Shown here in pieces: positions 12,533-23,366 of a DNA stretch of 64,000 nt. Below the pieces are notes generated by a model. The model did no database searches. It worked only from the letters and a program-made list of their open reading frames with translations, and was not told the DNA's origin. Position 1 is the first letter of the stretch; the number at the start of each line of letters is the position of its first letter. The stretch is taken from NCBI GenBank assembly GCA_002778215.1, contig PCDM01000012.1, positions 1,426,001 through 1,490,000 of the forward strand, in the 5' to 3' direction. This DNA is from Esteya vermicola (taxonomy: Eukaryota > Ascomycota > Sordariomycetes > Ophiostomatales > Ophiostomataceae). Position numbers and translations under genes: made by a program.

Positions 12533-13171
12533 TTAGGCCACGGCCGAGATCTGGACGGGCTTGATGCTCAGGTCGTACTTGGTCTTCTTCTGCACCAGCT
12601 TGGTGGAGTAGAACTCGCCCATGGACCAGTTACCGTTCTGGTAGTCGGTCTCGTAGCGGTCGGTGGTCATGTTGGCAGCTCCGTAAGCCGTGAAAGTAGT
12701 ACTAGAGGGTATGTTAGCACGGGCTTCCCATCTTGCTAGTTCTCCCTTCTGCTCGTTATATTATACGTACGGGGTGGTCGGGTCAGCGCACGACCAGGTC
12801 TGGTTCCAGTTGATCTGGTTTGTGGGGGAGTTAAAGGTGAAGGTGGTCTTGGTGCTCGTCTGGTCGTCATTCTCCGTGCACGTGTAGACAATGTTGCCGT
12901 AGAAAAAGTCCTGCAGCTGGGAGGACGAGGCAGAGCAAGAGGACGTCTGCTTGGTAGCCGGGTTGACGAGGTCAAAGACGACAGAGCCATACGGGTTCTG
13001 GTGCGAGGGCGTGCTGAAGATGTACGAGGCATTGTACTGGAAGCCGGCGACGGTGTAGTTGAAGTTGTCAACGGTGCCGATGCAGCCGTTGCTGCGTGTC
13101 TCGACAGCGCTGGGCAGGGCCATGGCCACGGCCGAGAGGGAGGCCACGAGGGAAGCAGAAGAGAAGAACAT
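12533..13171 (-). CDS. Small secreted protein, four cysteines (effector-like)
   Basis: Two exons, complement(join(12533..12701,12771..13171)), 189 residues. The intron (12702-12770) has a GTACGT donor, a GCTAACA branch site and a CTAG acceptor, phase 2. The N-terminus is a clear signal peptide (MFFSSASLVASLSAVAMA, cleavage likely just after). The mature part has four cysteines (in NGC, SSC, YTC and WSC) that could form two disulfides, and several N-glycosylation sequons (NYT, NAS, NQT, NMT, NWS). Alternating polar and hydrophobic runs suggest a beta-sandwich. Size and cysteine count resemble AA1-like (Alt a 1) secreted proteins, but I cannot confirm that family. The gene is followed by a T-rich 3' region and has its own AT-rich promoter. 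Confidence 0.8.
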
Positions 13172-15675
13172 TTTGATTAAGATTAAGAGGAAAGTAATAA
13201 AGAGGAAGCGAGTGTGAGAGCGAGTGTAAGAGCGAGTGTGAGAGAAGAGTGAGAGTAAAAAGAGATGGGATGGTGAGAGGAAACAAGAGAAACTCGAGGA
13301 GGAAGAGTCCCCCTTTATATGTCACGATCCATGGGATGACATGCTAATCCATGCCGTCGCCGAATTCCAGCAAAATGACACCTGATGATGCTCTCCACCT
13401 GTGCAGTGTATAAGAGAGCTTAGTTTTAAAACATTTCTCGTATTCCTGAGCCCCCCAGCTGCGAAGAAACACGGGACGACGAGTTATACGAGCAGGTGAA
13501 TGCCCAGAGAAGGAAGAAAAAGGTTGGGGGGAGAGGTCTCCACCGATCGGTGGCGGACCGATGGCCCAAGCACTAAACTCTGTTGCTACCGTATATAGTA
13601 GCTAATTTGAACGACGTCACTGCAGAATTGCATGAGAACTTGCCAAGTATCGCGGCATCTATCCCGTTTTTTTTCTCTCTTCTTTTTCGAACGTACGAGA
13701 AAGTGTGGTCTTCCCTCTTGTGCTCCTTCAAAAGTATTCCCTCGCCTCACTTATCTGCCCTGTCTGTCTTACTTGTCTCGTGTTTTTTTCCTCATTCCTT
13801 CTTCTGTCTGCTTCTGCACAACGGCTGCAGAATTTCACGTGGTGGAAGGAGGAGGCTGTCCTGGTGTTCCTGGAGGTACCGAGACCTCCCTGTGCTACCC
13901 AGGTCTCTGTTCGGCGGACGCGCGACTTGCATTCAGCTTGCTCCTCCTGCTGCGGTGCCCACGCTTGTACGAGTAGAGGATCGCAATATTCTTTGTGTCC
14001 ACTAGCCTGCAGATCTTCTCGTGCCGACAGGGGGCGGAATGGAATGCCTGGGGGTTCAGGGAACCCTGTCCTCTGCCCCTCGGCTTCTTCTACTGTGTAC
14101 TCCGTACACAGCAATGTCACAGGCCACCGCTCATTCGTCCCTCCGTGGCTTCTCAACAGGCGGTCGCTATTCCCAGAGAAATGTCACTAACCATTGTTGA
14201 ATAGTTCCGGTATTTGCTTTTTCCAAGACCTGTTTCTGCCTCAACGTGCAGCTCGTATTGGAGCAAAGTACAGCACTTTTGCACTACGAGTACGCCGTAC
14301 GGAGTATACATATGAGTAGTATTCGTACGGGTGAGTCCGCTGCACAGCCGCTTCGTATTCTCCTCAGCTTGTGATGTCATGGTGACCAAAGTGCTGACAC
14401 CTGATGATGATTATTTTTACCCTCTTTACATAGTAGCACCAGATCTTGGCTGACTCGTATATGCACGAGTAGCCGGCAAGGGATACACTTTACGAGAGGG
14501 GATCTTCGCTCCCCTGCTGTACAAGGACGTAGAGTAATCAACAAACTCGGGTGAAATTGGCTCATTCTCCTCGACCGCTACTCGAACTCCGTATGGGCCG
14601 CCCCCTGCCAACCCTCTGCCAACCAGAGTGAGAACGGTGAGAATACGAGGCGTAAAGACAAGGGTAAATCATATATATACGAGTACAAGTACGCAGTACG
14701 GAGTATGTACTGAGTACGGAGTACTCGAACTTGTTATTTCTGCCTACTCCGTGGAAGAGGAAACTCCCAAGACGTTTGTTTGCTCGTATTGTTTGTTAGT
14801 GCATCCCTATGATGCTCGTCTCCGGCCAAGCACGGATTGCTCGGCTTGTCTACCCCGTCCACACACCACTTTACCTAATGAGCCCTTTTTTTCTACTCGT
14901 CGAGTAGTGAGGAAAAAAATGCGTAATGCTCTCGGAAGCGATAGGAATGAAAAAAAGTGGCAGGCACACGTGACTGCACCAGGTCTCCGATGGTAAGCGT
15001 TGCCTCTGATGAAAGAAGTAGGCAATAGCGACCGAGTCGGATGCACTTGCACTTAGGGGTCTAGCACAAAGGACCAACTTCACTTAGGGGTCTAGTACGC
15101 AAGGAGCACTTTCACTTAGGGGTATAGCTCCAGGAGCTCCAGGAGGGCACCTGTTACCTAATGGTCACCGACCGTCCAATCGAAAGCGGACAAGAAACCC
15201 CATTCCAGCCATTCTTGTCTCGACCAGTCTGGTCGGATGGTCAAAAAATTCGATAATGGGGTACCATGAGCAGTCCGCACCATTGTCATGGGTGGACGTG
15301 AGAAAATAGAGGACAGAGAATGGATAAGATGGTGGCCGTAGACGGAAGGGCGCAGAGGCAAGGGCGCAGACATAAATATCTGGCATCTTTAGAGTCCTTT
15401 TTGGTCTTCTTTTTCTTCTCTTTTTTTTTTGAATCCAAATCAACTTTTGCTTTCATTACTAAGTCATTTGTATCACAGCACGGGCTGGAACGACGTCATC
15501 AGCTGCCGTTTTCGGACAAGCAGACCGAGAAAATCAAAGGAAAAAAAATACCGAATACGAGGGAAAAAAAAGAGAAAAAAAAAGAAAAAAGAAAACATAG
15601 CCTTTCCATCCCTTTTTCTCTCTGACCCATCATCGTACCACCACTCTCTCTCTCTCGCTCTCTCCTGCAAGCGCC
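13172..15675. other. Intergenic region, 2.5 kb, no gene seen
   Basis: Promoter of the secreted-protein gene on the left and of arginase on the right. It contains clusters of TACGGAGTA-type words (14284-14305, 14680-14730), the three-copy repeat at 15050-15127 and long A-runs at 15535-15600. A CT tract (about 15642-15664) ends just before the arginase ATG. No open frame is convincing. Confidence 0.5.
15050..15127. repeat. Three-copy tandem repeat, 31-32 bp period
   Basis: The core CACTTAGGGGTCTAG occurs at 15050-15064 and 15081-15095, and as CACTTAGGGGTATAG at 15113-15127. The filler between cores is less conserved but keeps the spacing. A doubled CTCCAGGAG follows immediately. Confidence 0.9.
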
Positions 15676-16731
15676 ATGTCGACATCCATGGTCAAGTCCA
15701 AGTTTCTCGACAACAGCGAAGATCTCGGTGTTGTGGCTGTGGGGTTCTCGGGTGGCCAGGTAAGGGATAGCTCTGCTGGGACAGTGTAGCGAGTAACGTA
15801 CGAGTACTTGGACTGACGAGTGGGATAAAAATAGTGCAAGCCCGGCGTCGATGCTGCTCCCTCGGCCCTGATCGAGTCTGGTCTGCTGACACAGCTGCGC
15901 GACGAGCTAGGCTACAAGCTCCATGGCGACGATCAGGTCCACCTCTATACAGACCTCGTGCCGGCATCGGACCCTGACTACCGCCGCATGAAGAACCCGC
16001 GCGCGGTGTCGGCCGTCACCCGACGCATCGCCGACCAGGTCTACGAGCACTCCAAGCAAGGTCGCCTGACCCTGACCCTGGGCGGCGACCACAGCATCGC
16101 CATTGGCACCGTCGCGGGCACGGCGCGGGCGACGCGCGAGCGGCTGGGCCGCGAGATCGCCGTCATCTGGGTCGATGCGCATGCCGACATCAATACGCCC
16201 GAGGCCAGCGGCAGCGGCAACGTCCACGGCATGCCTCTGGCCTTTGTCACCGGCATCGCCGCCGACAAGAACGAGGAGTTCTTTGGCTGGCTGCGCCCCG
16301 AGAACCTGCTGAGCGTCAACAAGCTCGTCTACATTGGCCTCCGCGACGTCGACGCCGCCGAGAAGCGCATCTTGCGCGAGCACGGCATCCGCGCCTTTAG
16401 CATGTTCGACATTGACCGCTACGGCATCGGCCGCGTCATGGAAATGGCCCTCGCCCACATCGGCACCGACACGCCCATCCACCTGTCCTTTGACGTCGAC
16501 GCCCTCGACCCCATGTGGGCGCCCTCGACCGGCACGCCCGTGCGGGGCGGCCTGACCCTCCGCGAGGGCGACTACATCTGCGAGTGCGTCCACGAGACCG
16601 GCAGCCTCATCGCCGTCGACCTCGTCGAGGTCAACCCAACCCTGGCCCCCGAAATCGACCACGGTGCCCACGAGACGGTGCGCGCCGGCTGCTCTCTGGT
16701 CCGCTGTGCCCTCGGCGAGAGCCTGCTATAA
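15676..16731 (+). CDS. CAR1: Arginase
   Basis: Two exons, join(15676..15759,15835..16731), 326 residues, the normal arginase length. The intron donor is GTAAGG and the acceptor ATAG, phase 0. It hydrolyses L-arginine to ornithine and urea, opening arginine catabolism. All manganese-site motifs are present: GGDHS (111-115), DAHAD (142-146) and SFDVDALDP (246-254), giving ligands H114, D142, H144, D146, D248 and D250. The glycine-rich N-terminal motif of the family spans the splice junction (GFSGGQ then CKPGV), which strongly supports the intron. No targeting peptide is apparent, so it is cytosolic. The leader is A-rich then CT-rich, typical of a well-expressed fungal gene. Confidence 0.96.
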
Positions 16732-17271
16732 GAGACAGCAACAGAGTGACGGCGGCTTCGGACTCGGCTTTTCCCCTTTTCATTGGTGTACGTTAGGCGT
16801 CTATAGAACAGCGCAGCTTGAGGCGGCGATGGGCTCCAGGCCACAGGAATTTATTGTAGGATGTCATGTAATACGATCTTGTTTAAATTCTGCCTTGGTA
16901 ATGTTACATTTCGAAGCTGCCTCTGTATAAATCTACTACCCCCAAAATATCATGCTTGGATATAAAGTTTCCTCCCGCCCATCATACAGCTATTATACAT
17001 TACATAGTAACTTGGATCAAGGCGCTTTCATACCTACCCTCAGTGTTGTCCATTATGGAATTATGAGGCTGGAAAGGAATGGAAAAGAGGAAGAAAGAAA
17101 AGCAAAAATAGTGAGCGCCATCCATGCTGAACAAGTCGCTCTACTAGCGAGCGATCCGTACCAAGATGGCTCTGGAAGCACATATTCGAGTAGAGATACA
17201 GACAAATGAGACAGAGCCCTCTTGGGACAAGGACTCAATGCTGCCCTGTCCTGCAGGCAGCGAGTTTCGTT
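16732..17271. other. Intergenic spacer after arginase
   Basis: A 3'-to-3' region between arginase and the uncertain minus-strand gene. No supported gene was seen. Confidence 0.4.
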
Positions 17272-18421
17272 CTAGCGGTTGTGCCGCAGTGGACGGGGCG
17301 TGGGCGATTCTGATGGGTTTGGAAGAGGCCTCCGGTCCGCAGAATGAAGCCGATCATGGGCCCTGGTTTCCTGAAAATAGCTGCGTGACCGAGACGGCGA
17401 ACGGCCGGGGGAAAATGCACAGTCATCATCCGACCCAAGCGGTGACGTGCTGTAGGAAGAACTATTACCGTCATATCCACTAGCAGGTGCCATTCTGGGC
17501 ACTCTCCTCCTTGGAATTCGAACGGATGAAGGCGACGATGGACGGGATGCCGAAGATGCTGAGCCTGCAGCCTGTTCCTGCTCCTCTTCTCTTTGATTCG
17601 CCCGAACGTCAAGGTTATGCGGATGGGGAGCTCGCGGGCGTGGGCGTGGACGTGGACGACTCGGACCGGAAACACCGCTGGCATCCCCACTACGAGGACG
17701 ACGAGAAGTAGTTGTTCGCCTGGTAGGCGCAGCATATGTCGGACGATTGTCTGCCGTACCTCGGGAGGCCCGTACGATGGGCGGGTACATTTGTGAGCCG
17801 CTATACCTTGTAAAGGATGTTAATAGAAACAGCATTTTTCAGAAACGAATCCAAGAGAGGGTCGCAGGACAATGCTGACGTGGAAACCGGCGAGACAGGA
17901 GCAACCGCCTGCGGCATCGGACCGTGTGGGATCTGCGTGGGCAGTTGGACTTGAAGCTGAATCGGGGCTTCGATATGTGTGGGCATCACCTGTGCGGATA
18001 TGGCGCGATGCTGCTGTGGCAGGTGTTGCATTTGTGAATATTGCAGCTGGTTCTGTTGAAGATACGGGTGCTGAAAGTACTCTGTCCTGTATTCCTGCAA
18101 TGGCTGCAGCATTCCGACGCCAGCCTGCTGGTGATGCAGCGGACTCATCGGGCTCATCGGCATGGCCATGGACGGGACGGCCGGTGGACAGACGCACATC
18201 TGTGCCGGCTGTGGCCATGGCTGCTGCTGCACATACGACGGCTGCTGGTAGTACATTGGCTGGTAGCTGTAGCGGGGACCCTCGAGCCGGTAGGCCATGG
18301 CGGGCATGGACTGACCCGTCCATCCGACAAAAGAAGCCTGGGGGCTGTTGCTGACCGCTGCTAGTACTCTGTGGCCCGGAGAAGCCTCGGTAGCAGGAAA
18401 AGTCGTTGGATTCGAACCCAT
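17272..18421 (-). CDS. Q/P/Y-rich, RS-rich hypothetical protein (model uncertain)
   Basis: I do not recognise this gene. From an ATG at 18421 a frame rich in Gln, Pro, Met and Tyr runs about 195 codons. A different frame (17272-17806) continues with Arg/Ser/Pro-rich sequence ending near SPTPRPLRHNR. The best joining intron is 17807-17879: donor GTCAGC, ATTAACA branch site, ACAAG acceptor, 73 nt, phase 2. This gives 358 residues. The donor is weak, so the junction is a guess. Low-complexity composition suggests a disordered, possibly RNA-associated protein. Coding-like sequence upstream in the same and neighbouring frames (18433-18648) suggests that the true N-terminus is further out, or that the gene is damaged. 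Confidence 0.4.
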
Positions 18422-18432
18422 GGTTCCGTTCC

Positions 18433-18648
18433 TCTAGTCTTTGGGCGCGTTAGAGCTGGATGATCTTGCATGAAATTCAGAGAAATGGACGGAAAACTGA
18501 TTTTGCTCGTAGAAGATCTCGCTGAAAAAAAGAGGAAAAAAAGAAGAAGAAAAAGCTGACACTTACACCACGTATTCCTTGACTCCGAAACCCACAAGAG
18601 CATTATATAACCCTCGTCATAACTATCACGACGTCTGCCGCGAGTCAT
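18433..18648 (-). pseudogene. Coding-like segment with frame change and in-frame TAG upstream of the Q/P-rich gene
   Basis: From an ATG at 18648 the translation starts MTRGRRRDSYDEG, then near 18612-18618 the protein-like frame shifts by one base. It continues through GFGVKEYVVEIFYEQ to the donor GTAAGT (18566). After a 45-nt pyrimidine-rich intron with a CAG acceptor it resumes at 18521 with NQFSVHFSEFHARSSSS and reaches an in-frame TAG at 18434-18436. That frame is the same as the ATG at 18421. Either there is an unusual splice pattern (a 57-nt intron with donor GTCCAT and CTCTAAC branch would skip the TAG), or the gene carries a frameshift and a stop. I cannot decide between these. Confidence 0.35.
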
Positions 18649-18979
18649 AGGGGGGCAGTGCTGATTCCTGCCGGGTTGTGACTGACGATGACAGGAGACG
18701 CTCAAGGAAATTTGATCGCGAGCAAGTTTTACGTGTTCGTGGTCCATGTGACCCCTCCTCTTATCGGATTAGGAAAGAACGATGAAATCAAATGGAAGGA
18801 GCGAGGGACATTTGGCCTCCAATAGCTCCATGAGAGATGGCGTGCTCGTTGCTGCCGTGTGTAGGATGCCTTATTTATTATCTAAGCAAAATGCAGAAAG
18901 AATACTAAGCAAAGAATTCAAACGATATACGGTGCAGCTCAACGCCACGCTTCCCGCTTCGGTGCTAACCTGACAGCAT

Positions 18980-20816
18980 CTATTTTCCCGTTGCTGCCTG
19001 GCGCATGTCATGTACCCAGTATTCCATGCGTGATGTGACAAAGACGTGTCCGGGAGGATTCTGTGCATTGGTATAGAGAGCATCGGCCGGCAGGGAGTGC
19101 TGGTGGAAGGTGCTGGTTTCGCTGCAGTTGAGAAGATGCTGCAGTCCAGGCGGCTTAGTCAGGCGGAAGACACCCCAGCTAGATTGTTAGCAACGGGTAC
19201 GTTGAGATGTGAGATGAGTAGAGAGAGATGAGCACAGAAGATGAGACTCACGATGGATCGTGGCTGGGCGAGCAGACGATGGCTACACTCTCGTCCATCA
19301 TGATCTGGTAGCCAGCCTGGGTGTGCAAGTCACGCGAGCTCATAAAGCAGGTCTGGGTGGGGTGAGTATGGATCCATCCGATCTGCAGGAGATCCTCCTT
19401 TTCAAAAAATTCAAAGGTGGCAGCCTCATCAGTGGTCTCGCACGTGTCCGGCGTCCCGTGCTGCTCGGGCACTAGCAGACAGGTGATGAAGAGTGCATTG
19501 TTGATGTTGGTGCCACAGAGAATGCCACACGTCTCGATGCCCTTGCGGGTGTTTGCAGCTGCCAAGCGGACAAAGTCCTGGCGGAGTCCTTCCGGCAGAA
19601 ACACCGGCCGTATCGGCTTCCCGTCTTCCAGATACCCGGCAGGCCGGAATGTGAAGGACTCCTTTTCCGGGGGCGGTGCTGAATCCACAAAGGCAGTCTT
19701 TGGTGGCAGCTTGGGCGGCTGTTGCGGTGCCAATATTGCCTGCCGGGGAGGAGGTACCGGAGGAGTCGGGTCCGTCGGGTCCGTCAGATCCGCCAGATCC
19801 GCCAGATGCGTATAATTCTGGCGATAGACGGCGCCAGTAGCATCTTTCGGTGGCCGCGGAGGTCTCTCGGCTGCCGTCGTGTCTCGGCTGCCGTCTCGGC
19901 TGGCCTGGCTGGCGTCGTACGAGTATTGCAGTGGAGCGGACTTTGCGATGGAAGGATAGTGGTAGGTTGCGGAGGTGGGCGCATAGCCACGATGGATGGT
20001 GCCCTTTTCTGTCCAGCCTGTCATGGAATTCTCTTCGTGGCGATCCAGCTGGCGTCTGGCTTGTTCCATTTGTCGCCGCATCTCGCCATAGTCATCTCGT
20101 GGTGGTGGTGGTGGTGGCAATGATGACCGATCCCCATCACTCCACACGCCACCCCGTGATGTAGAAGAGGCCTGCCGGCGCGTCGTCTGCCGACGACTGA
20201 GCTCTTCCGTGGCTAGATCGACGGCAAAGTCCTGGTAGTCCGACGCATCCAGGAGCGTGGCCTGCGCCTTGGCGTTCCATGAAAGAGCAGCGTCTCTGGC
20301 TGCAAAGTCGAGGTAGCCCTCTGCATACTCGGCATTCGGTTGCGGTTCGGCAGCCTGGGGATTCTCGGCCTCCCAGCGGCTTCGCGCCTCGACGAGATCT
20401 GGCTTGATATTCTCGAGCTCCACGAGCACGCTGTTGATGCGTTTCTTTGTTGGCCGGAGGAGCTTGCGGCCTTCGGGCGTCTGAGCGGCTGGAAGTGTCG
20501 AGACCTTGTCGAGGAACAAGATGGAGAAACGGAGGAGGAGAAGGTAAGCTTTGGCAAAATTTCGTTCGCGGAGATAGTTTCTACCCTAAAAGAGAGAGAG
20601 GGGAGGGGACAGAATTTGTGAGCAGATTATTCCGACTGCCTAGATAGAAAAGAGAGACAGAAAGATGGAGAGCGGTAGCAGATATACCTCGCGATACAGT
20701 GCATCCAGGGCGCCGACATAGTTCTTCAATGGGACGTGGGGATTGAACTCAAAGTTCTCGGCATCCTTGGCCAGCTCATTTGGCTGCAGTGGCGGAAAAG
20801 CTGAGCGCATCGTCAT
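18980..20816 (-). CDS. AMSH-type K63 deubiquitinase (JAMM/MPN+ metalloprotease)
   Basis: Three exons, complement(join(18980..19178,19252..20585,20688..20816)), 553 residues. Introns: GTATAT...TTTTAG (phase 0) and GTGAGT...GCTAAC...CTAG (phase 2). The N-terminal 120 residues match the USP8-dimerisation/MIT-like domain of AMSH proteins (ALDALYREGRNYLRE, AYLLLLRFSILFLDKV). A Pro-rich middle follows (PPPPPP, PPRPPK, PPVPPPR), a probable SH3-ligand region. The C-terminal MPN+ domain has the catalytic E in ETCG and the JAMM core HTHP-x7-S-x2-D at about 449-462. It also has the second zinc site typical of AMSH (C-x6-H-x-H in NCSETSTFHQH). It should cleave K63-linked ubiquitin from cargo at endosomal ESCRT complexes; the fission-yeast relative is Sst2. 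Of two nearby ATGs the upstream one is chosen. Confidence 0.92.
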
Positions 20817-21817
20817 GACTGCGACGGCCGAGGGTGCTTGCGCTCTGTTGCCGCGTCTGATTGGAGTCCGTCTCTGGTTCTGAAAAACACACTGGCTGTC
20901 TTGCGGCGCATGACTAGGACCATTCGGGGGTGGCACCCCATGTGGTAGGTATTACTTGAAGGTATCGCAAGTGGAAGGAGGCCATTCGGCTTGCCAGTTA
21001 TATTACAATGTATTATGTGATGTACTATTTATTATCATACCTTTTTAGCCTGGCTGCCTGATCCCCGCACTAGCCGAATAACGAAAGCCACAGCAGGCTG
21101 ACTTTGCCACAGTTGCTTCGTGGCCCCTGTGAGCTCGTACTCGTACCAGTACACTTGTCAGCTTCTGCGAGTAATATGGTGCAACGTGCCGTCTCAATCA
21201 TGGGTCGATGTGTTTTGTCCAGGTGCCGAAAACTGACCACCTCCTTTTCATATGCCTTTTTTTGAAAGCCCTCGTATCTCTACTTTGTACACAAACTATG
21301 ATTGTCACTGTACGAAACAAGCGGCCGTATTGTAAAAAAAGGAAAGAAAATCTGTGCTGGACTGCGCTCTGCTGGCAAGATGGCTCGCGCTCTCTCGCCA
21401 GAACATTCTCATGCCCGGCTGCCCGGATTGTCGTTGCTTTACCGCTCATCCATACCTATATGAGAGAGGTCATCTCACATGGGACTTTGAACCTTGCACA
21501 GCTTGCCGTATGGACAACCTGACTCGTAGGACAGCCACCCCCACGCTGGCAGCTTCTCCTGTCCCATTCCCATGTGAATGAACAACTCACCTCGCGATCG
21601 TAAGATGTTTGATATCCGACATCCTTCGTCCCACTTTCTCCTGAATTTATCCCCGAGGAGCAGGTCAGGCTCGGTATTGAAAAGGCCATCGATCCCCTAC
21701 TCGAAAAGCCTTTGCATATTTGCATACCTCTACTCTTTCCCATTCTTCCACGTACTTTACCCATTTTTGTATCCGCCCTTCCCACCCTCCTCCTCCCCTT
21801 TACATTGAATTGACGGA
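20817..21817. other. Divergent promoter region between AMSH-like gene and the 219-aa gene
   Basis: About 1 kb with no supported coding sequence. An open frame continues upstream of the AMSH start to 20936 but does not resemble the family. Pyrimidine-rich sequence (21730-21810) precedes the plus-strand ATG. Confidence 0.45.
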
Positions 21818-22558
21818 ATGGTTCAGAAAATGCTTACAGATATTCTCGAAACACAGTGCAGAGGTATGTTGGTATATTGCAAATGCAAGAGCTCCCGGCA
21901 AAGCATCACCGACAGCTAACGACGCCGTATGAACAACTTTGCAGAAGCCGTCTCGCTCGTGCCTCTCTTCTTCTCCATCAACTCTGGCCAGGTGTACACG
22001 CAGAGCGACCTGCCGCTGCGCACCATTTTGTACCACATCCTCACCCAGATCGCCCAGGTCAACAGCAGCCTGCATTTGCTCGCTACGGCAGACGGCAAGG
22101 CGGCCGTTGTCAGTGCGATCTATGATGCCAACACCCTACCACTGGTCGACGGCCATGTGGCTCGCGTCGTAGAGCTATTGGACCCCAAAGAAAAGGCACG
22201 CCTGCTGGCAGAAGGCATCGCCAGCTGCATGAGCTTCAGTGCCCGACTATTGCAGCTGGGCGCCCATACCGACATCACCCTCGATGTGCTGCAGCAGGAG
22301 CTGGGCAGGTTCGCGACATCCAGCCAGCTGAGCCGGATCCGGCACACGATAGAGCACAGTCCTCTGTTTAGCAACTGCCTGATGATTAGCCAAATCATGG
22401 ATCTCATCATGGAGGCCAGCAGTGACGATAGCCTAGCCGGGCCGGCCAAGTGCGCTTCCTATCACGACTATGATGCGGATGTTTTCAGTCTGGGCTACGA
22501 GCGCCCTTCCCGAAATATGGGTTTGCCTTGGGGTTTCACATTCATGGTTCTGAACTAA
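21818..22558 (+). CDS. Hypothetical protein, 219 aa, predicted helical
   Basis: Two exons, join(21818..21863,21945..22558). The 81-nt intron has an ideal GTATGT donor, a GCTAACG branch site and a TTTGCAG acceptor. The phase-1 junction restores a continuous reading frame (TDILETQCR then EAVSLVPLFF). I do not recognise the family. The protein has no signal peptide or long membrane span. It is mostly helix-forming, Leu/Ala/Ser-rich sequence with regularly spaced hydrophobics. A Cys/His/Asp-containing stretch lies near the end. It diverges from the AMSH-like gene and converges on prefoldin subunit 6. A well-formed intron and unbiased codon use argue that it is real and expressed. Confidence 0.75.
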
Positions 22559-22720
22559 TCGTATTCTTTGCTGTATCTTTTTATTTCTTTGGGGGGGTTT
22601 TGCATTGCGCTGTCCTTGTACCTGGTATCTCTTCTCTTTAGTCATCATTCTTTCTGCCATGATCATGACGTGCCTATATACATACGTATATACATGACAT
22701 ACCTACACTTGTATCGGCAA

Positions 22721-23366
22721 CTATGCCGCCGCCGCTGCTCCTTCTGCTGCTCCCTGTGCCTGTGCCTGAGCCTGTGCTTGCGCGCTGCTCTGCACCGCCA
22801 TAATCCGATCCCGGACCTTGTCGAGTTTCTGGTTGGACTCCTTAATCTCGCCGTCAAGACGTTCACTGCCGAGCATGTTAGTGGTCGTCCAAGGACCCGC
22901 GGGACCCTCGAGTTCCTGGAGTAAGGCTCACATTTCTTTTGTGATAAAATCGAGGCGACCCTTGACGGTGCTATCCGCCTCCACCCTGTCCTGCTTCAAC
23001 AGCACTGGCCCGATCAGCTTATAGATGGTCTCGCCATCCTTGAGCTTATCAAACTCCTGTGCGGTTAGGTGTCAACAATAGTATTCTCGTAGAGAGAGAG
23101 AGAGAGAGAGAGAAGCAGAGCCATACGGCAGGCGAACCTTCTTGACGCCCTCGTTCTCCGTCTTCTGAGCATTCAGCCGCTGTTGGGCTGCTATTAACTT
23201 TTGCTGGTCTAAAGAGGGCCCGTTAGGAATAAGGGGATCATGAGGTATGTCTGGATTATGCAGGAATACGACAGCAAAGGAAACGGCAGATCTGCAGCCT
23301 ACCTTCTTGAAGCTTGGAATATTCGTCCGAGAGGCTCTGAAGCATCCCCTGCACGTTTGCCGCCAT
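22721..23366 (-). CDS. YKE2: Prefoldin subunit 6
   Basis: Four exons, complement(join(22721..22865,22932..23056,23138..23208,23303..23366)), 134 residues. All introns keep phase; branch sites CACTAAC and CCTAAC are visible in introns 3 and 2. It is a beta-type prefoldin subunit: an N-terminal helix (residues 8-45), the hairpin core with the diagnostic IYKLIGPVLLKQ (about 56-67) and VKGRLDFITKEI, then a C-terminal helix. A short Ala/Gln-rich tail follows (AQAQAQAQ...EGAAAA). Prefoldin is a cytosolic hexamer that hands nascent actin and tubulin to the chaperonin CCT. Intron 2 contains a (CT)n run on the sense strand. The gene shares a 532-bp divergent promoter with VPS4. Confidence 0.92.
23091..23113. 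repeat. (AG)n microsatellite inside prefoldin intron 2
   Basis: About 11 AG units on the + strand, so (CT)n in the minus-strand transcript. It lies within the intron at 23057-23137. Confidence 0.95.

Noticed and set aside
15907..16671. 254-codon minus-strand frame
   Set aside because: Exactly antisense to the arginase catalytic region; no independent support.
18380..18480. tRNA-like B-box (GGGTTCGAATCC on the minus strand)
   Set aside because: The T-stem does not pair (G opposite A at the third pair) and no acceptor or D stem can be built. The bases fit the start of the minus-strand gene.
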